64,000 bases of DNA from Pseudomonadota bacterium (lineage in GTDB: Bacteria > Desulfobacterota > Desulfobulbia > Desulfobulbales > JAGXFP01): contig JAHJIQ010000042.1 in NCBI GenBank assembly GCA_018823285.1, positions 1-64,000 of the forward strand, read 5' to 3'. Below, in pieces: positions 7,453 through 16,687 of this stretch (its first letter is position 1; each line of letters begins with the position of its first letter). The notes beneath the pieces are model-generated. The model was not told the origin of the DNA. It worked only from the letters and a program-made list of their open reading frames with translations, and did no database searches. The translations under genes were made by a program, and so were the position numbers.

Positions 7453-10251
7453 TCAGTTGTCTGACTCGTCACTGATCCGGACGATCTTTTCCTGGTCACA
7501 GTAATAGGTGATCAGCTGGTCGAAAAGATCCTCCCGGCCGGTATAGATGCGGTTTGAACCGCTTAGGATCTGCTCCAGCGCTTCACTGTAACTGTCCACC
7601 CCGACGAGGCACTCATGGATTGCCCGGTCGCCCTTGCGGCTTTCCATCATCTTTTCCAGATAGCGGTTGACATTTGCCCAGTAGAGATGGTTTTTGCGGA
7701 ACTGCGGGTCGTTCTTTTTGGCTTTTTCAATCTGGGCGTCCATGACCGAGCTGAGTTCCTGCCGGAAAAGATGATCGTAGATCCTGCCGGCAATCTTCAC
7801 CGGGCCCTGGGTGGAGGTGCCGACGCTCTTGTGGCCGCCGGTGTTGGTGGTGAAGGAAACGATCATGGTCAGGTTCTTGTCCTGATGGTCAAGCCGGTTC
7901 CGGTAGGGGTTGAAATGGCTGACAAAAAGGGATGACCGGCCGGTAGGCGAGGTGCCGGTCTTGCCGGAGACGAGGTCCCGGTGGAACCTGAACTCGTGAT
8001 TCATCGACGCCCCGGTTCCCCGGTTGCAGATCTCGTAGAGCGCTTTCATGGTGTCGTCCCGCTCCTGTTTCGCGTCAAAGAGCAGCACCGGTTTTTTCTC
8101 CGGATCTTCCGCCCGGTCATAGATCACGTTGCCGTTTACCCTGATCCGTCTGACCAGGGACGGTTCGCGGTAATAACCGTCGAGAAAGGCGCCGTAAATG
8201 CCGAGCCACTGCTGGACCGGCACTTCCGAGGCGCCGATCCCGAAGGGCCAGAAACGGGCGTCATCCTGGTTGTAATCAAGGCCTGCCTTGTCGAGGCCGA
8301 CCAGCATGGAACTGCGCAGGGCCCGGTTTGAGTAGAGCCGGGCAAAAATTGTGTTGATGGAAAGGACCTGGGCGTCCAGCAGGGTGTATTTTCTTCCCAG
8401 ATACCGGTTTCTTCCGGTGCCCTCGGCGTCATAGCCGTATGAGTTCCTGGGCAGCCAGATCTTGCGTCCTTCGCTTTCCACATATTTGTATTCGATCGGT
8501 TTATCGGCAAAGAGGGTGGAAAGGTTGGCATTGTTGTTGACCATCGCATAATAGGCGATGATCGGTTTGATCGTTGATGAAGGGGTGATTTTTGCATTCT
8601 TGTCCATCAGGTCGATCAGGATGTTGCCACCATCCCCCTTGTCCTGGGTGTTTTTGCCGAGGCTGAATTCCTTGCCGCCGATATGGGCGATCACGTCCCC
8701 TTCATGATCGATGATCATCACTCCGACATTGAGATGGCGGAAGAGATTCTCCATGAATCCGGTAAAATTGCTGTATGGGGGGTTCGTGTTCCGGTCCTGA
8801 TAGGATTTCAGGTCTTTCAGCCAGATGTTTCTGTTGCGCTTCTCGAGAATCTGCCGGTAGCTGCGGCTGGTCAGAAAGTCGGTGATGGTTTCCTTGATGG
8901 TCCCGGCCAGGGCAAGATCGACCTTGGTCTCGATTTCCACATCGCCGGCCACATCCAGCAGGAGCTGCGGCCCGGTCACCCGGTTGCCGTTCAACAGATA
9001 TTCCCTTGAACAGATGTCCCTGATAACGTTCCATGAGGTCCAGCCTTCCTCTCCGTAAAGCGGGGAGTTGAACGGGCGAAGCCCTATCCGCCTGATCGAT
9101 TCCTCGTCGTCCAGATACCACTCCTGATATTCGGCCGGGCTGATCTCCTCTCTCTTGAGCATATAAGCGAGAGCGAGGTTTACTTTGCTGAGCGAATCCT
9201 GTGCATGTTTCCGCATGCCCGGGTCAAGTTCAGCAAAACTGCTGCCGGTGGAGATTGAGTACAGGGCGATCTGGCGGTTGTGGTTCGGGATGAATGAGGC
9301 GATGGTGAGGAGCTGCTGGATGGTGAGTGAATCGAGGTTTTTCCGGAAGTAGTTCTCGGCGGCGGCAGGGAAGCCGTAGATGTTCTGGCCGACGGGAACG
9401 GTATTGAGATAAAAATCCAGATTTTTTTCCTTGCCGAAAATTGACACAAGCTTGTAGGCGGTGATCATTTCCTTCAGCTTGTTGGCAAGGGTCCGGTCCG
9501 TGTTGCCGAGCACTTTTTTGGCATTCTGCATGATGATGGTGCTGGCGCCGCGTTTCCTTCCCCGGAGAGTGTCGATGGTCGCCCCGATTATATTGGGCCA
9601 GCTCACCCCGGCATGGACCATGAACATGTTGACGTACCAGGGGTTGTTTTCATGGGGAAGAAGGAAATGGTCCTCGCAGGCGAGGAGAGCGTTTCTGACC
9701 CGGTCGGGGATCCGGGCGGTCACCGTTCGTTTCCCGTATGATTTTATGATCTCGCCGGAGGTCCCGACAATATTGGCGGAATGGGCATATGACTCAAGAC
9801 TGTCCGGCAGTCTGTCGAGCATTGCGGTGTCATAGAGGGTGTGGGCGATCATGACCTCGATGAAGTGCTGGGTCGGCCCCGGGAAATAATTGAGGATAAA
9901 GAGTGTGACGAAGGTGATGCTCCCCCATTTCAGACTGCGGGGAATCCAGATCCCGAGCCAGAAAAGAAAACGGCGAAAGGGGCTTTCCCAAGGGAAAACC
10001 ATTTTTTTCCGGGGGTTTTTTTCCAGTTCTTCCAGATACTCATGGTAACTCTTTTCGAGGTTGCGGCTCTCTTTGAGTTTCTTGTGGAGTTTTTTTTCAT
10101 CCACGATGCCCTGCAGGTCGGCCTGTGAGAACAGGTACCTGAAGGCTTTGTACCTGACGGCGCTCTGCTGGCTGTCAAGCGGCGGCGGTTCAGGGGCCGC
10201 ATGGTCATTCGCTTTCCTGTCGGGGCCGTTATCTTTTGGGTCAATGGTCAA
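7453..10251 (-). CDS. Class A penicillin-binding protein (transglycosylase/transpeptidase)
   Basis: A 932-residue bifunctional murein synthase. After a cytoplasmic region of about 100 residues and a TM segment (about 106-125) comes a GT51 glycosyltransferase domain: ACEDHF (E193, D194), GASTIIMQNAKK, KEMITAYKLVS and YLNTVPVGQNIYGFPAAAENYF. The transpeptidase domain has S559-T-I-K, an SIN motif and SGKTGTSPTG. It polymerises and cross-links peptidoglycan in the periplasm. Its GT51 motifs are divergent (MQNAKK instead of QQLAKN), so it may belong to a less studied subclass. The only plausible initiator is TTG at 10251 and no clear Shine-Dalgarno precedes it; the exact start is therefore uncertain. 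It stands alone on the minus strand. Confidence 0.9.
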   Translation of the reverse strand: MTIDPKDNGPDRKANDHAAPEPPPLDSQQSAVRYKAFRYLFSQADLQGIVDEKKLHKKLKESRNLEKSYHEYLEELEKNPRKKMVFPWESPFRRFLFWLGIWIPRSLKWGSITFVTLFILNYFPGPTQHFIEVMIAHTLYDTAMLDRLPDSLESYAHSANIVGTSGEIIKSYGKRTVTARIPDRVRNALLACEDHFLLPHENNPWYVNMFMVHAGVSWPNIIGATIDTLRGRKRGASTIIMQNAKKVLGNTDRTLANKLKEMITAYKLVSIFGKEKNLDFYLNTVPVGQNIYGFPAAAENYFRKNLDSLTIQQLLTIASFIPNHNRQIALYSISTGSSFAELDPGMRKHAQDSLSKVNLALAYMLKREEISPAEYQEWYLDDEESIRRIGLRPFNSPLYGEEGWTSWNVIRDICSREYLLNGNRVTGPQLLLDVAGDVEIETKVDLALAGTIKETITDFLTSRSYRQILEKRNRNIWLKDLKSYQDRNTNPPYSNFTGFMENLFRHLNVGVMIIDHEGDVIAHIGGKEFSLGKNTQDKGDGGNILIDLMDKNAKITPSSTIKPIIAYYAMVNNNANLSTLFADKPIEYKYVESEGRKIWLPRNSYGYDAEGTGRNRYLGRKYTLLDAQVLSINTIFARLYSNRALRSSMLVGLDKAGLDYNQDDARFWPFGIGASEVPVQQWLGIYGAFLDGYYREPSLVRRIRVNGNVIYDRAEDPEKKPVLLFDAKQERDDTMKALYEICNRGTGASMNHEFRFHRDLVSGKTGTSPTGRSSLFVSHFNPYRNRLDHQDKNLTMIVSFTTNTGGHKSVGTSTQGPVKIAGRIYDHLFRQELSSVMDAQIEKAKKNDPQFRKNHLYWANVNRYLEKMMESRKGDRAIHECLVGVDSYSEALEQILSGSNRIYTGREDLFDQLITYYCDQEKIVRISDESDN

Positions 10252-10851
10252 AATATCGTTCTGGGTGAAATCGGTTTGTTTTTTTGCGCTACTTCAGATG
10301 ATCGCATCTGCTCTCAAATCCCCCACCTGTCAGAATTTATTATAGATGGAGCGACAACAAAAAGTGAAATCATAATTACCGGTCTTGCAAAAAGCCACGA
10401 GACGGACGGACAGTGCCATCTCACTTGTTACCTTATTGCCGGCCAATCCGGTCATCCGCCTTTTTACGAAACCATCATAATCCGGAGTCCACCATTTTTC
10501 TGTCAGAGGGGTTGTCTCTGCAATACCTATCGGCATGAATGAAGGAAGAGTTGTGAAAAAATGCATCTGATCCGATCCGGAAACCGGCATAAAGCGAGCT
10601 GGCGTGACATCAAGACTTATACCTCAAGGGGGTACTGAAGTGAGTACCCGCATGGGTGAAAGCTGCTGGATTCCTGGTAAATCCCGGAATGACAGACCGG
10701 TTGGAATCGTGTGATAAACAAGAAAACGATTTTATTTGATAAAAGGACCAGGAAATCAGAGAATGGTTACGGGAAACTATTTCTGAAGATTAATCAGGTG
10801 ACCGATAGAGTATTGAGAGCGGTTTGTTACCAATACCAATGACGGGTTTGT
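10252..10851. other. 600-bp intergenic region
   Basis: Divergent region between the penicillin-binding protein (minus) and the pentapeptide protein (plus). It contains a partial element B at about 10605-10665. A weak minus-strand frame at 10330-10590 has no recognisable protein features and was not accepted. Nothing else was identified. Confidence 0.6.
10605..10665 (-). repeat. Element B, partial copy 2
   Basis: Reads ACTTATACCTCAAGGGGGTACTGAAGTGAGTACCC then GGGTGAAAG, the reverse complement of the left half of element B, including its GGGTACT/AGTACCC hairpin. The right half (CGAGCAG hairpin) is missing. Confidence 0.8.
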
Positions 10852-13512
10852 TTGAAATTGATAGAATTCCATTGCCATAAATGCGGTTTTAAGCGGGGCG
10901 CGGCTGCCAGGCACCAGGGGCGGAGGGTGAAATGCCCGGGGTGCGGGGTGCCGGGCGTTATCGGTGTTTCCGCTGACAGGATTGCCGCATTTTTCTGTGG
11001 TTCCTGCGGATTGGTCAAAAAGACCGGCATAGTCAATCTGGGGCGGAAAAGGGGGTGCCCAGAATGTGGAACATCCGGAGAGGTGATCGATATCACCAAC
11101 GGTGTGCCTTCAGTTGGACCCTCTAAAGTATCCACGTCTCCGGCAGTTGGAGGCGGGGTTGGCGATCTCTTCAGGAGGCCCTGGTTTAAAACCGTTCTTG
11201 CGACCGGCGGATTCATGTTCATCTTTCTTGTTGCCTACCTGTTCGTGGGCGGGCAGGCGGGATATCTTGCAGCGACGATCAGCATCCCTTCCCTGCAGGA
11301 CCGGAAACCGCCCCCAGCTCAAACCAGGGATTCCTCCCAGGAAAGAAACCGTCTGGTTGATATCCAGCATCTGTTGAGCACGACCCGGGATCTCTCCGGT
11401 CGTGATCTGAACCGGGTGAATTTTTCGACCCTTGACCTGCGCAAGGTCAATTTCAGGTCTGCAAATCTCCAGGGGGCCGATTTTTCCAAGACCAATCTCC
11501 AGAAAGCAGATCTGCGTGATGCGGATCTCGGCGGCGCCAGACTGTTCAATGCCGATCTTTCGGGGGCGGATCTCACCGGGGCAATTCTCGCCGGGGCTGT
11601 CCTGAATAAAGCCGATCTCACCGGGACAATCCTGGCCGGGTCTGATTTCACCGGAGCCGAGCTGATCAAGAGCAGTATGGTTGAAATCAATGCAACCGGA
11701 GCGGTTTTTGCCGAGGCCATTGTCTACGAGGCGGACTTCAGCAGGGCGCGACTCCAGGGAAGTTCTCTTGCCGGGGCCACCCTGACCAGGGTGAATTTTT
11801 CCGGCGCTGACTTTTCCGGCGCCAATCTTTCAGGAACTAATCTTACCGATTCGAATCTTGCCGATTGCACATTTGCCGAGGCTGATCTCCGCAAGGCAAA
11901 CATGGTGGGGCTGACTCTGGACAGGTTGAATTTTCAGAAGGCGGACCTGCGCGGCGCAAGGCTTTACGGGAGCAGTCTGATCAAAACGGATATCCGCGAG
12001 GCCGATCTCTCCCACGCCGATCTCAGCATGGCACGCCTCGAAAAGGCCAATGGTGTACGGGCGATACTGAATTCCGCGAACCTGCATGGGGCCGACATGA
12101 ACAATATGATTGCCAGGTTTGCCGAGTTCAAGGAGTCTGACCTGAGCGGGTCTGTCCTTTCATATGGCGACCTGAACGGTGTGGTAATGAGTGGCGCCAA
12201 TCTGACCGGAGCTGTTCTGGAGCATGCGATCCTCACCAGGAGCAATTTCAGCCGGGCAAACCTGACCGGTGCGGTGTTGCGCGAGGCCAGGCTTGCCGAT
12301 GAATCGGTGCTTATTGAGGCAAACCTTACCGGCGCCGATCTTGCCGGAGCAGACCTCAGAGGGGCGGACTTCACCAGCAGCAATCTGACCGGCGCGAACT
12401 TGCGAAAAACCCGTCTTACCCGAACCCTGTTAAAAAATGCCTGGCTGAACAACGCCGATCTCAGCCAGGCTGATCTCACCCATGCCGATCTCTCGAACGC
12501 CGACCTGAAAGGGGCAAATCTGACCGGGATCAATCTTACCTCGGTCACCAATCTGCGCCTTGATGGTCTGCGTTCGGCGGTGCTGAACGATGTCAAACTC
12601 ACCCGGTTTGATCTTCGTCATGCCAATCTGGCGGAGGCGGTTCTTGTTCATGCCGACCTCGAGGATGGTGATCTGTCCAATGCCGACCTTTCCAATGCGG
12701 ACCTTAGCAAGGCGAATCTTTCAGGGGCGGACTTGCGGTGGGCCAATCTGACCGGCGCCAATTTTTCCGGCGCCGATCTTTCCGGCGCGAATTTCAACGA
12801 TGCCGATCTGAACCGGGCCGACTTTAAAAATGCGAATCTTTCAGGAGCAAGTCTCCTGAACGTCAAGAATCTGAAACGCGCCAGGAATATGGATGGGAAG
12901 GTGTCAGCCGCAGAAAACGCTTCTTCCGGAGAAGAGCATGAGGTGCATGAAAGTATTGGTGCCGAATCTCAAGCTGTAGAAACTAAATCGGAAAACGGGG
13001 TCAAGATCTGGGGACTTGATGTTGAAGGGTATGGCCTCTTTACCGACAAATATCTGCATGTGGCCGATCCCGGAAAGCTCTACGAGAATTTAAGCGAGGT
13101 CGAGGTCAATCTCCTGAAACACCAGATGTTTTCCAGGAGTAATGAGTTGGCTGAAGGAGGCGGCGCGGTTGCCGGTATTCTTTATAATGTGAATTTCATT
13201 CCGGCAAATCGGGAAATCCCCCTTGATATCCAATGGATTTCACCCGACGGGTCGGTGGTGTCAGCCTCGGCCGAAGTGGTCAAATACCTGCAAAGGCGGG
13301 TTGCCGTCGCCAGATTTGCTTCCGGACGCAAGTTCCGGCCGGGCGCCTGGAAAGTCAGATTTTATTCCGCCGGAAAGTTGATTGCCGAGCAGGGCATGGA
13401 TCTCCTCACCCCGGTCAAACAGGTTGCAAAAGAAAGGTCAGACGCCCCACCGGTTGAGGAAAAGGAGCAGATTGCAAGCCTCACCAGCAGCAAGAAGCGG
13501 AAGGTGCGATAA
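10852..13512 (+). CDS. Membrane-anchored giant pentapeptide-repeat protein with zinc ribbons
   Basis: An 886-residue protein. The N-terminus has two zinc-ribbon units (C8/C11 with C28/C31, and C49/C52 with C69/C72), then a single TM helix near 113-134, then about 100 uninterrupted A(D/N)Lxx pentapeptides from about 180 to 690. These should form a right-handed quadrilateral beta-helix of roughly 25 coils. A C-terminal domain (about 730-865, WGLDVEGYGLF to QGMDLLTP) of unrecognised family follows. The orientation predicts cytoplasmic zinc ribbons and an extracytoplasmic repeat rod, but this is inference. The best start is TTG at 10852; an upstream ATG is out of frame. Pentapeptide proteins include gyrase-protecting factors, yet the TM anchor argues for an envelope scaffold role. 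A heptad array follows the stop. Confidence 0.85.
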   Translation: MKLIEFHCHKCGFKRGAAARHQGRRVKCPGCGVPGVIGVSADRIAAFFCGSCGLVKKTGIVNLGRKRGCPECGTSGEVIDITNGVPSVGPSKVSTSPAVGGGVGDLFRRPWFKTVLATGGFMFIFLVAYLFVGGQAGYLAATISIPSLQDRKPPPAQTRDSSQERNRLVDIQHLLSTTRDLSGRDLNRVNFSTLDLRKVNFRSANLQGADFSKTNLQKADLRDADLGGARLFNADLSGADLTGAILAGAVLNKADLTGTILAGSDFTGAELIKSSMVEINATGAVFAEAIVYEADFSRARLQGSSLAGATLTRVNFSGADFSGANLSGTNLTDSNLADCTFAEADLRKANMVGLTLDRLNFQKADLRGARLYGSSLIKTDIREADLSHADLSMARLEKANGVRAILNSANLHGADMNNMIARFAEFKESDLSGSVLSYGDLNGVVMSGANLTGAVLEHAILTRSNFSRANLTGAVLREARLADESVLIEANLTGADLAGADLRGADFTSSNLTGANLRKTRLTRTLLKNAWLNNADLSQADLTHADLSNADLKGANLTGINLTSVTNLRLDGLRSAVLNDVKLTRFDLRHANLAEAVLVHADLEDGDLSNADLSNADLSKANLSGADLRWANLTGANFSGADLSGANFNDADLNRADFKNANLSGASLLNVKNLKRARNMDGKVSAAENASSGEEHEVHESIGAESQAVETKSENGVKIWGLDVEGYGLFTDKYLHVADPGKLYENLSEVEVNLLKHQMFSRSNELAEGGGAVAGILYNVNFIPANREIPLDIQWISPDGSVVSASAEVVKYLQRRVAVARFASGRKFRPGAWKVRFYSAGKLIAEQGMDLLTPVKQVAKERSDAPPVEEKEQIASLTSSKKRKVR

Positions 13513-13516
13513 GGGC

Positions 13517-13549
13517 AATGAAGAATGGAGAATGAAAAATGAAGAATGA
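13517..13549. repeat. Degenerate heptad array (GAATGAA type)
   Basis: Units AATGAAG, AATGGAG, AATGAAA, AATGAAG in register, starting 4 bases after the TAA stop of the pentapeptide-repeat gene and in the same orientation as that gene. Confidence 0.75.
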
Positions 13550-13703
13550 TTGGTACGATTCGAGGGGACGAACGAAACCGCAATGACCTGCCAGTTCTGT
13601 CTCGGTCTTGAAAATCCGGAATAAAAACCATTGTTGTTGCATGCTACGTTGTGGTAGTCTTGTTCCTGGCTTCGATTCCTAAGGGTTCAGTGAAAAGGGG
13701 GGA

Positions 13704-14606
13704 ATGATGAACCATGTTTTTTTCGTTTCGTTTCACATTCTGCTGTTTGTAATTGCTTCGGTAACCACCGCAATTGCTGATGGATTTTGGCAGGATCCGG
13801 CAACCGGAATGGAATTTACCCGCATCCAGGGCGGCTGTTTTCAGATGGGGCAGGGTGAATCCGAAAAAGAAACCCTTGAGCGTTTGCCGAGCCTGTTCTC
13901 AAGCCGCGCCAATTTCGGGGATGAACTGCCCCGGCATGAGGTCTGTGTCGGTGACTATGCCCTTTCCAGCCACGAAGTAACCGTAGCGGAGTTCCGAACA
14001 TTTACCGAAGAAACCGCCTACCGGACCGATGCTGAAGTGGATGGCGGCTGTATGGAATATCCGATCCCCGGATACCGCTGGAAAACAGCGGACCGGACCT
14101 GGCTCGACCCCGGTTTCCGTCAGAAGGACAATGAACCGGTGGTCTGTGTTTCATATTATGATGCGGTCGCTTTCGCAAATTGGCTCTCCGAGAAAGACGG
14201 GAAAAGAAAATTCCGGCTTCCCACCGAGGCGGAATGGGAATATGCGGTGCGCGAGGGTGGCGGTGACAAAGTGTATGGCGCTGCCGATGAACTTGGTGAG
14301 ACAGGCTGGTTTGTTGAAAATTCTCCCAGGAGAACAAGCCCGGTGGCCACCGGAAAAGCGAACGCTCTGGGAATCAGTGATCTGAACGGCAATGTCTGGG
14401 AGTGGGTCGGTGATACCTATGCCGGCGACTATTACCGGACAAGTCCCCGCCAGAACCCGACCGGCGCCGCCGCAGGCCCCTTCAAGGTGGTCCGCGGCGG
14501 CAGCTGGAACAGTTTCGCCTGGCATTGCCGGGCAGCCAATCGTGAGTTTCTGCAGCCGGTTCATCGGGACACGGCCACCGGGTTCCGCCTGCTCTTTACC
14601 GAGTAA
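13704..14606 (+). CDS. Secreted SUMF1/FGE-like domain protein
   Basis: A 300-residue exported protein with a Sec signal peptide (cleavage near ATAIADG) and a formylglycine-generating-enzyme-like (SUMF1, PF03781 type) domain: FTRIQGGCFQMG, YALSSHEVTVAEFRTF, VSYYDAVAFANWLS, RLPTEAEWEYAVR, GNVWEWVGD, VVRGGSWN and TGFRLL. In true FGE two Cys residues in the C-terminal RGGS block bind copper and oxidise sulfatase Cys; the segment here (RGGSWNSFAWHCRAANRE) has only one, so sulfatase activation is unlikely. Such paralogues often bind ligands or have other oxidative roles. Two ATGs (13704 and 13707) follow a GGGGGG-rich ribosome site. It converges with selD. Confidence 0.87.
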   Translation: MMNHVFFVSFHILLFVIASVTTAIADGFWQDPATGMEFTRIQGGCFQMGQGESEKETLERLPSLFSSRANFGDELPRHEVCVGDYALSSHEVTVAEFRTFTEETAYRTDAEVDGGCMEYPIPGYRWKTADRTWLDPGFRQKDNEPVVCVSYYDAVAFANWLSEKDGKRKFRLPTEAEWEYAVREGGGDKVYGAADELGETGWFVENSPRRTSPVATGKANALGISDLNGNVWEWVGDTYAGDYYRTSPRQNPTGAAAGPFKVVRGGSWNSFAWHCRAANREFLQPVHRDTATGFRLLFTE

Positions 14607-14632
14607 ACTCCCCCACCAGCCCCGGAATAAAT

Positions 14633-15691
14633 TTACACCACGGTGATTGCGCTGTCTCCGGGGTCGGTCACTTCGCCGATTATCGCAGCGGTATGGGCAC
14701 CCCGGGCAATGATTGCTTTCAGCGCTCGTTCGGCCTGGGCCTCCGGGATCGAGAGCAGCAGCCCGCCGGAAGTCTGCGGGTCGAAAAGCAGTTCCTCGGC
14801 AGAGCCCGACAGTTCTGTTCGCAAACACAGATGTTTGGCGGAAAGCGCCCGGTTGGCCTTGTTGCTGCCGGTTGTTTCACCCTTCCGGTACATATCGAGA
14901 GCGCCGGAGAAGATCGGGATGGCGGCAAAGGTCAGAATCATGGAGACTTTACTGCCCCCAGCCATTTCCAGGGCGTGTCCGGCAATCCCGAACCCGGTGA
15001 TGTCGGTGCAGGCATTGATCTCGAACTCTTCGGCGGCCTCGATGGCCGGACCGTTCAGGGCGGCAATGAGCGGCAGGGTTTCCCGCTCGAGTTGCCTGAA
15101 AGTGAATTTGCCCGAGCGGACCGCATTGAACAGCACCCCGGAACCGATCGGTTTGGTCAGGATCAGCTTGTCGCCGGGTTTTGCCCCGACATTTCTGATC
15201 AGGCTCTCCGGGTGGACAATCCCGTTCACGCACAGGCCGAACTTCGGCTCCTCATCGTCAACGGTATGGCCGCCGACCAGGGACGCCCCCGCTTCCACCA
15301 CCTTGTCGTGGCTGCCTTTAAGGATGTCCGCGAGAATCCCGATATCAAGCAGCTTGCTCGGAAACATCACCACGTTCAGGGCGGTCAGGGGCCTGCCACC
15401 CATCGAGTAAACGTCGGAGATTGAGTTTGCCGCGGCGATCTGCCCGAACCAGTAGGGATCGTCCACCGGCGGGGTGATGAAATCAACGGTGTTGATCATC
15501 GCAATCTCATCGGAAAGCCGGTAGACGGCGGCATCGTCCGACGTTTCATAGCCGACCAGAAGATTTGCATCATCCGGAGGGGTGAGACCTTTCAGGGCGT
15601 CCGACAGGACCGTCGGACCGATTTTGGCCGCTCAGCCGCAGGTGCGGGCAAGGCCGGTCAGGGTTTTTTTCTTCAGCAGATTTTTGAACAT
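14633..15691 (-). CDS. selD: Selenide, water dikinase SelD, selenocysteine-containing
   Basis: A 352-residue SelD, which makes selenophosphate from selenide and ATP for selenocysteine tRNA synthesis. The frame from ATG 15691 (preceded by GAGGAAACG) reads MFKNLLKKKTLTGLARTCG, then an in-frame TGA at 15632-15634, then AAKIGPTVL. In the family this position is Cys or Sec (CG-C/U-AxK), so the TGA is read as selenocysteine 20. A SECIS-like hairpin follows at 15599-15618. Downstream motifs fit SelD: the ATP-binding YETSDDAAVYRL region, FITPPVDDPYWFGQIAAANSISDVYSMGG and VGGHTVDDEEPKFGL. Standard gene callers would start at 15499 and lose 64 residues. It implies that the genome encodes SelA/SelB/tRNA-Sec elsewhere. 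Confidence 0.95.
15599..15634 (-). promoter_or_regulatory. SECIS-like hairpin with its UGA codon in selD
   Basis: On the minus strand the UGA (15632-15634) is followed after about 13 bases by a perfect 7-bp stem GTCCGAC/GTCGGAC enclosing the 6-base loop GGTCCT. Bacterial SelB recognises a stem-loop just downstream of the UGA with a GGUC-type loop, as in E. coli fdhF. Position, stem and loop all fit. Confidence 0.85.
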
Positions 15692-15937
15692 TTACGTTTC
15701 CTCGAATTCGTTGTCTCGCAAACAGTCGTTGCCCGAACTTACCAGCCGGATGGAGGATGGTCAATCATTGTTGCGCTTCCATCTCACCATTATCTTGAGC
15801 CTGGATATTCAGCTAATATGCAGGGATGTGGGGCGCGGAAAAGTAAAAGGCTTGACAGGCATGACCGACTTTTCATACCCTGATGTAAGGGAAAGAGATC
15901 GGATGTCGGCATGTGGATCAACTATCAGGAGGGACAG

Positions 15938-16255
15938 ATGGCACGCTGGTATGATGCCCATGAAAAACTGGGCAAAAATATTGACAAACTGAAATACACC
16001 GAGAAGAACCTGCGCGATTTTCTGCTCTCGAAAGTGATGCGGATGATCAAGCAGCACGATCCCCACCTGCTCGATAAATTTGTCGACCGCTTCCCCCTCG
16101 ATATCAAGCGCCGCCGCTGGTACGATCAGGACCCTTATCTCTGGCTGATCATCAACGGTCTTGAATATGGCAGGCAGGAACTGCTTGACGAGGTGGGTAA
16201 TCTTCTGGAAGAGGAACAGGCGAGACAGGCGGCGGACAAAGAGAGTGAAGAGTGA
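15938..16255 (+). CDS. Conserved hypothetical protein, about 105 aa
   Basis: A charged, probably cytosolic, mainly helical protein of no recognised family. The ATG at 15938 (MARWYDAHEKLG) is chosen because AGGAGGG lies 5 bases upstream; the ATG at 15911 has no such site. Visible features: an N-terminal KLGKNIDKLKYTEK helix, aromatic-rich RRRWYDQDPYLWLIINGLEYGRQ, and an acidic tail. The last residues (KESEE) and the TGA stop are encoded by heptad array H3, so the tail is probably repeat-derived. Function unknown. Confidence 0.75.
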   Translation: MARWYDAHEKLGKNIDKLKYTEKNLRDFLLSKVMRMIKQHDPHLLDKFVDRFPLDIKRRRWYDQDPYLWLIINGLEYGRQELLDEVGNLLEEEQARQAADKESEE

Positions 16256-16292
16256 AGAGTGAAGAGTGAAGAGTGAAGAGTGAAGAGTGAAG
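16243..16292. repeat. Heptad tandem array H3 (GAGTGAA)n
   Basis: Seven tandem GAGTGAA units, inverted relative to H1 and H2 on the plus strand. The stop codon of the preceding plus-strand gene lies inside it. It passes directly into element C copy 2. Confidence 0.95.
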
Positions 16293-16410
16293 AAATCTTG
16301 GCCCGCACCGTTTTGGTGTCAAGCATTTTTTTTATAACCGTGCGAAATCGTTTAAAAAAGCTTTATTTCATCCATTGGAATTTCTTTTCCTCCAGCCCAT
16401 TAATTTTCTG
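16285..16410 (+). repeat. Element C, copy 2
   Basis: Matches the reverse complement of 3405-3527 over about 115 bases, with the same junction between the GAGTGAA array and GAAGAAATCTTGGCC and the same far end CCCATTAATTTT. The second flanking heptad array present at copy 1 is absent here. Confidence 0.85.
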
Positions 16411-16434
16411 AATATCACTATATTTCAACTATTG

Positions 16435-16505
16435 ACCCTTCGCCAGGCTCAGGGTGGACGAACTGCAGTCATACCGATCATCCTGAGCCTGTCGAAGGAT
16501 GGCCC
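16435..16505. repeat. REP-like palindromic element D2
   Basis: Left arm CCTTCGCCAGGCTCAGGG and right arm ATCCTGAGCCTGTCGAAGG are inverted repeats around about 30 bases; same family as 2202-2310 and 32755-32880. Confidence 0.85.
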
Positions 16506-16648
16506 GGCCTGCTTGCCACCTGCATGGCCTGATCTTAAATATGACGCCGTTTCGAGATGTTATAGAGGTGCGTTATAAGCTGGCTGAAGATGAGTGGTAA
16601 TCAGATAATAAAATGAATAGTAGAAATTGTAACGGGGCACTATCTTTT

Positions 16649-16684
16649 CCTGGCTCCTGGCTCCTGGCTCCTGGCTCCTGGCTT
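16649..16684. repeat. Heptad run (CTGGCTC)n
   Basis: Four CTGGCTC units and one CTGGCTT unit in tandem, the same heptad type that forms the right arm of element A. It lies directly behind the 3' end of the minus-strand chemoreceptor gene. Confidence 0.85.
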
Positions 16685-16687
16685 CAA

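Larger units (their letters stand above)
16256..16687. other. Repeat-rich intergenic region
   Basis: This gap holds, in order, the end of H3, element C copy 2, the REP-like element D2 and a short CTGGCTC heptad run. No gene is supported. It separates the plus-strand hypothetical gene from the minus-strand chemoreceptor (convergent arrangement). Confidence 0.8.

Noticed and set aside
10330..10590. 86-codon minus-strand frame upstream of the penicillin-binding protein
   Set aside because: No protein features and lies in a divergent promoter region.
13704..14606. Functional sulfatase-activating FGE
   Set aside because: The C-terminal copper Cys pair is not present and the protein has a signal peptide.
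14633..15499. SelD starting at the ATG at 15499 as a short or broken protein
   Set aside because: The frame continues upstream with perfect SelD sequence through a UGA at the Cys/Sec position and a SECIS hairpin.
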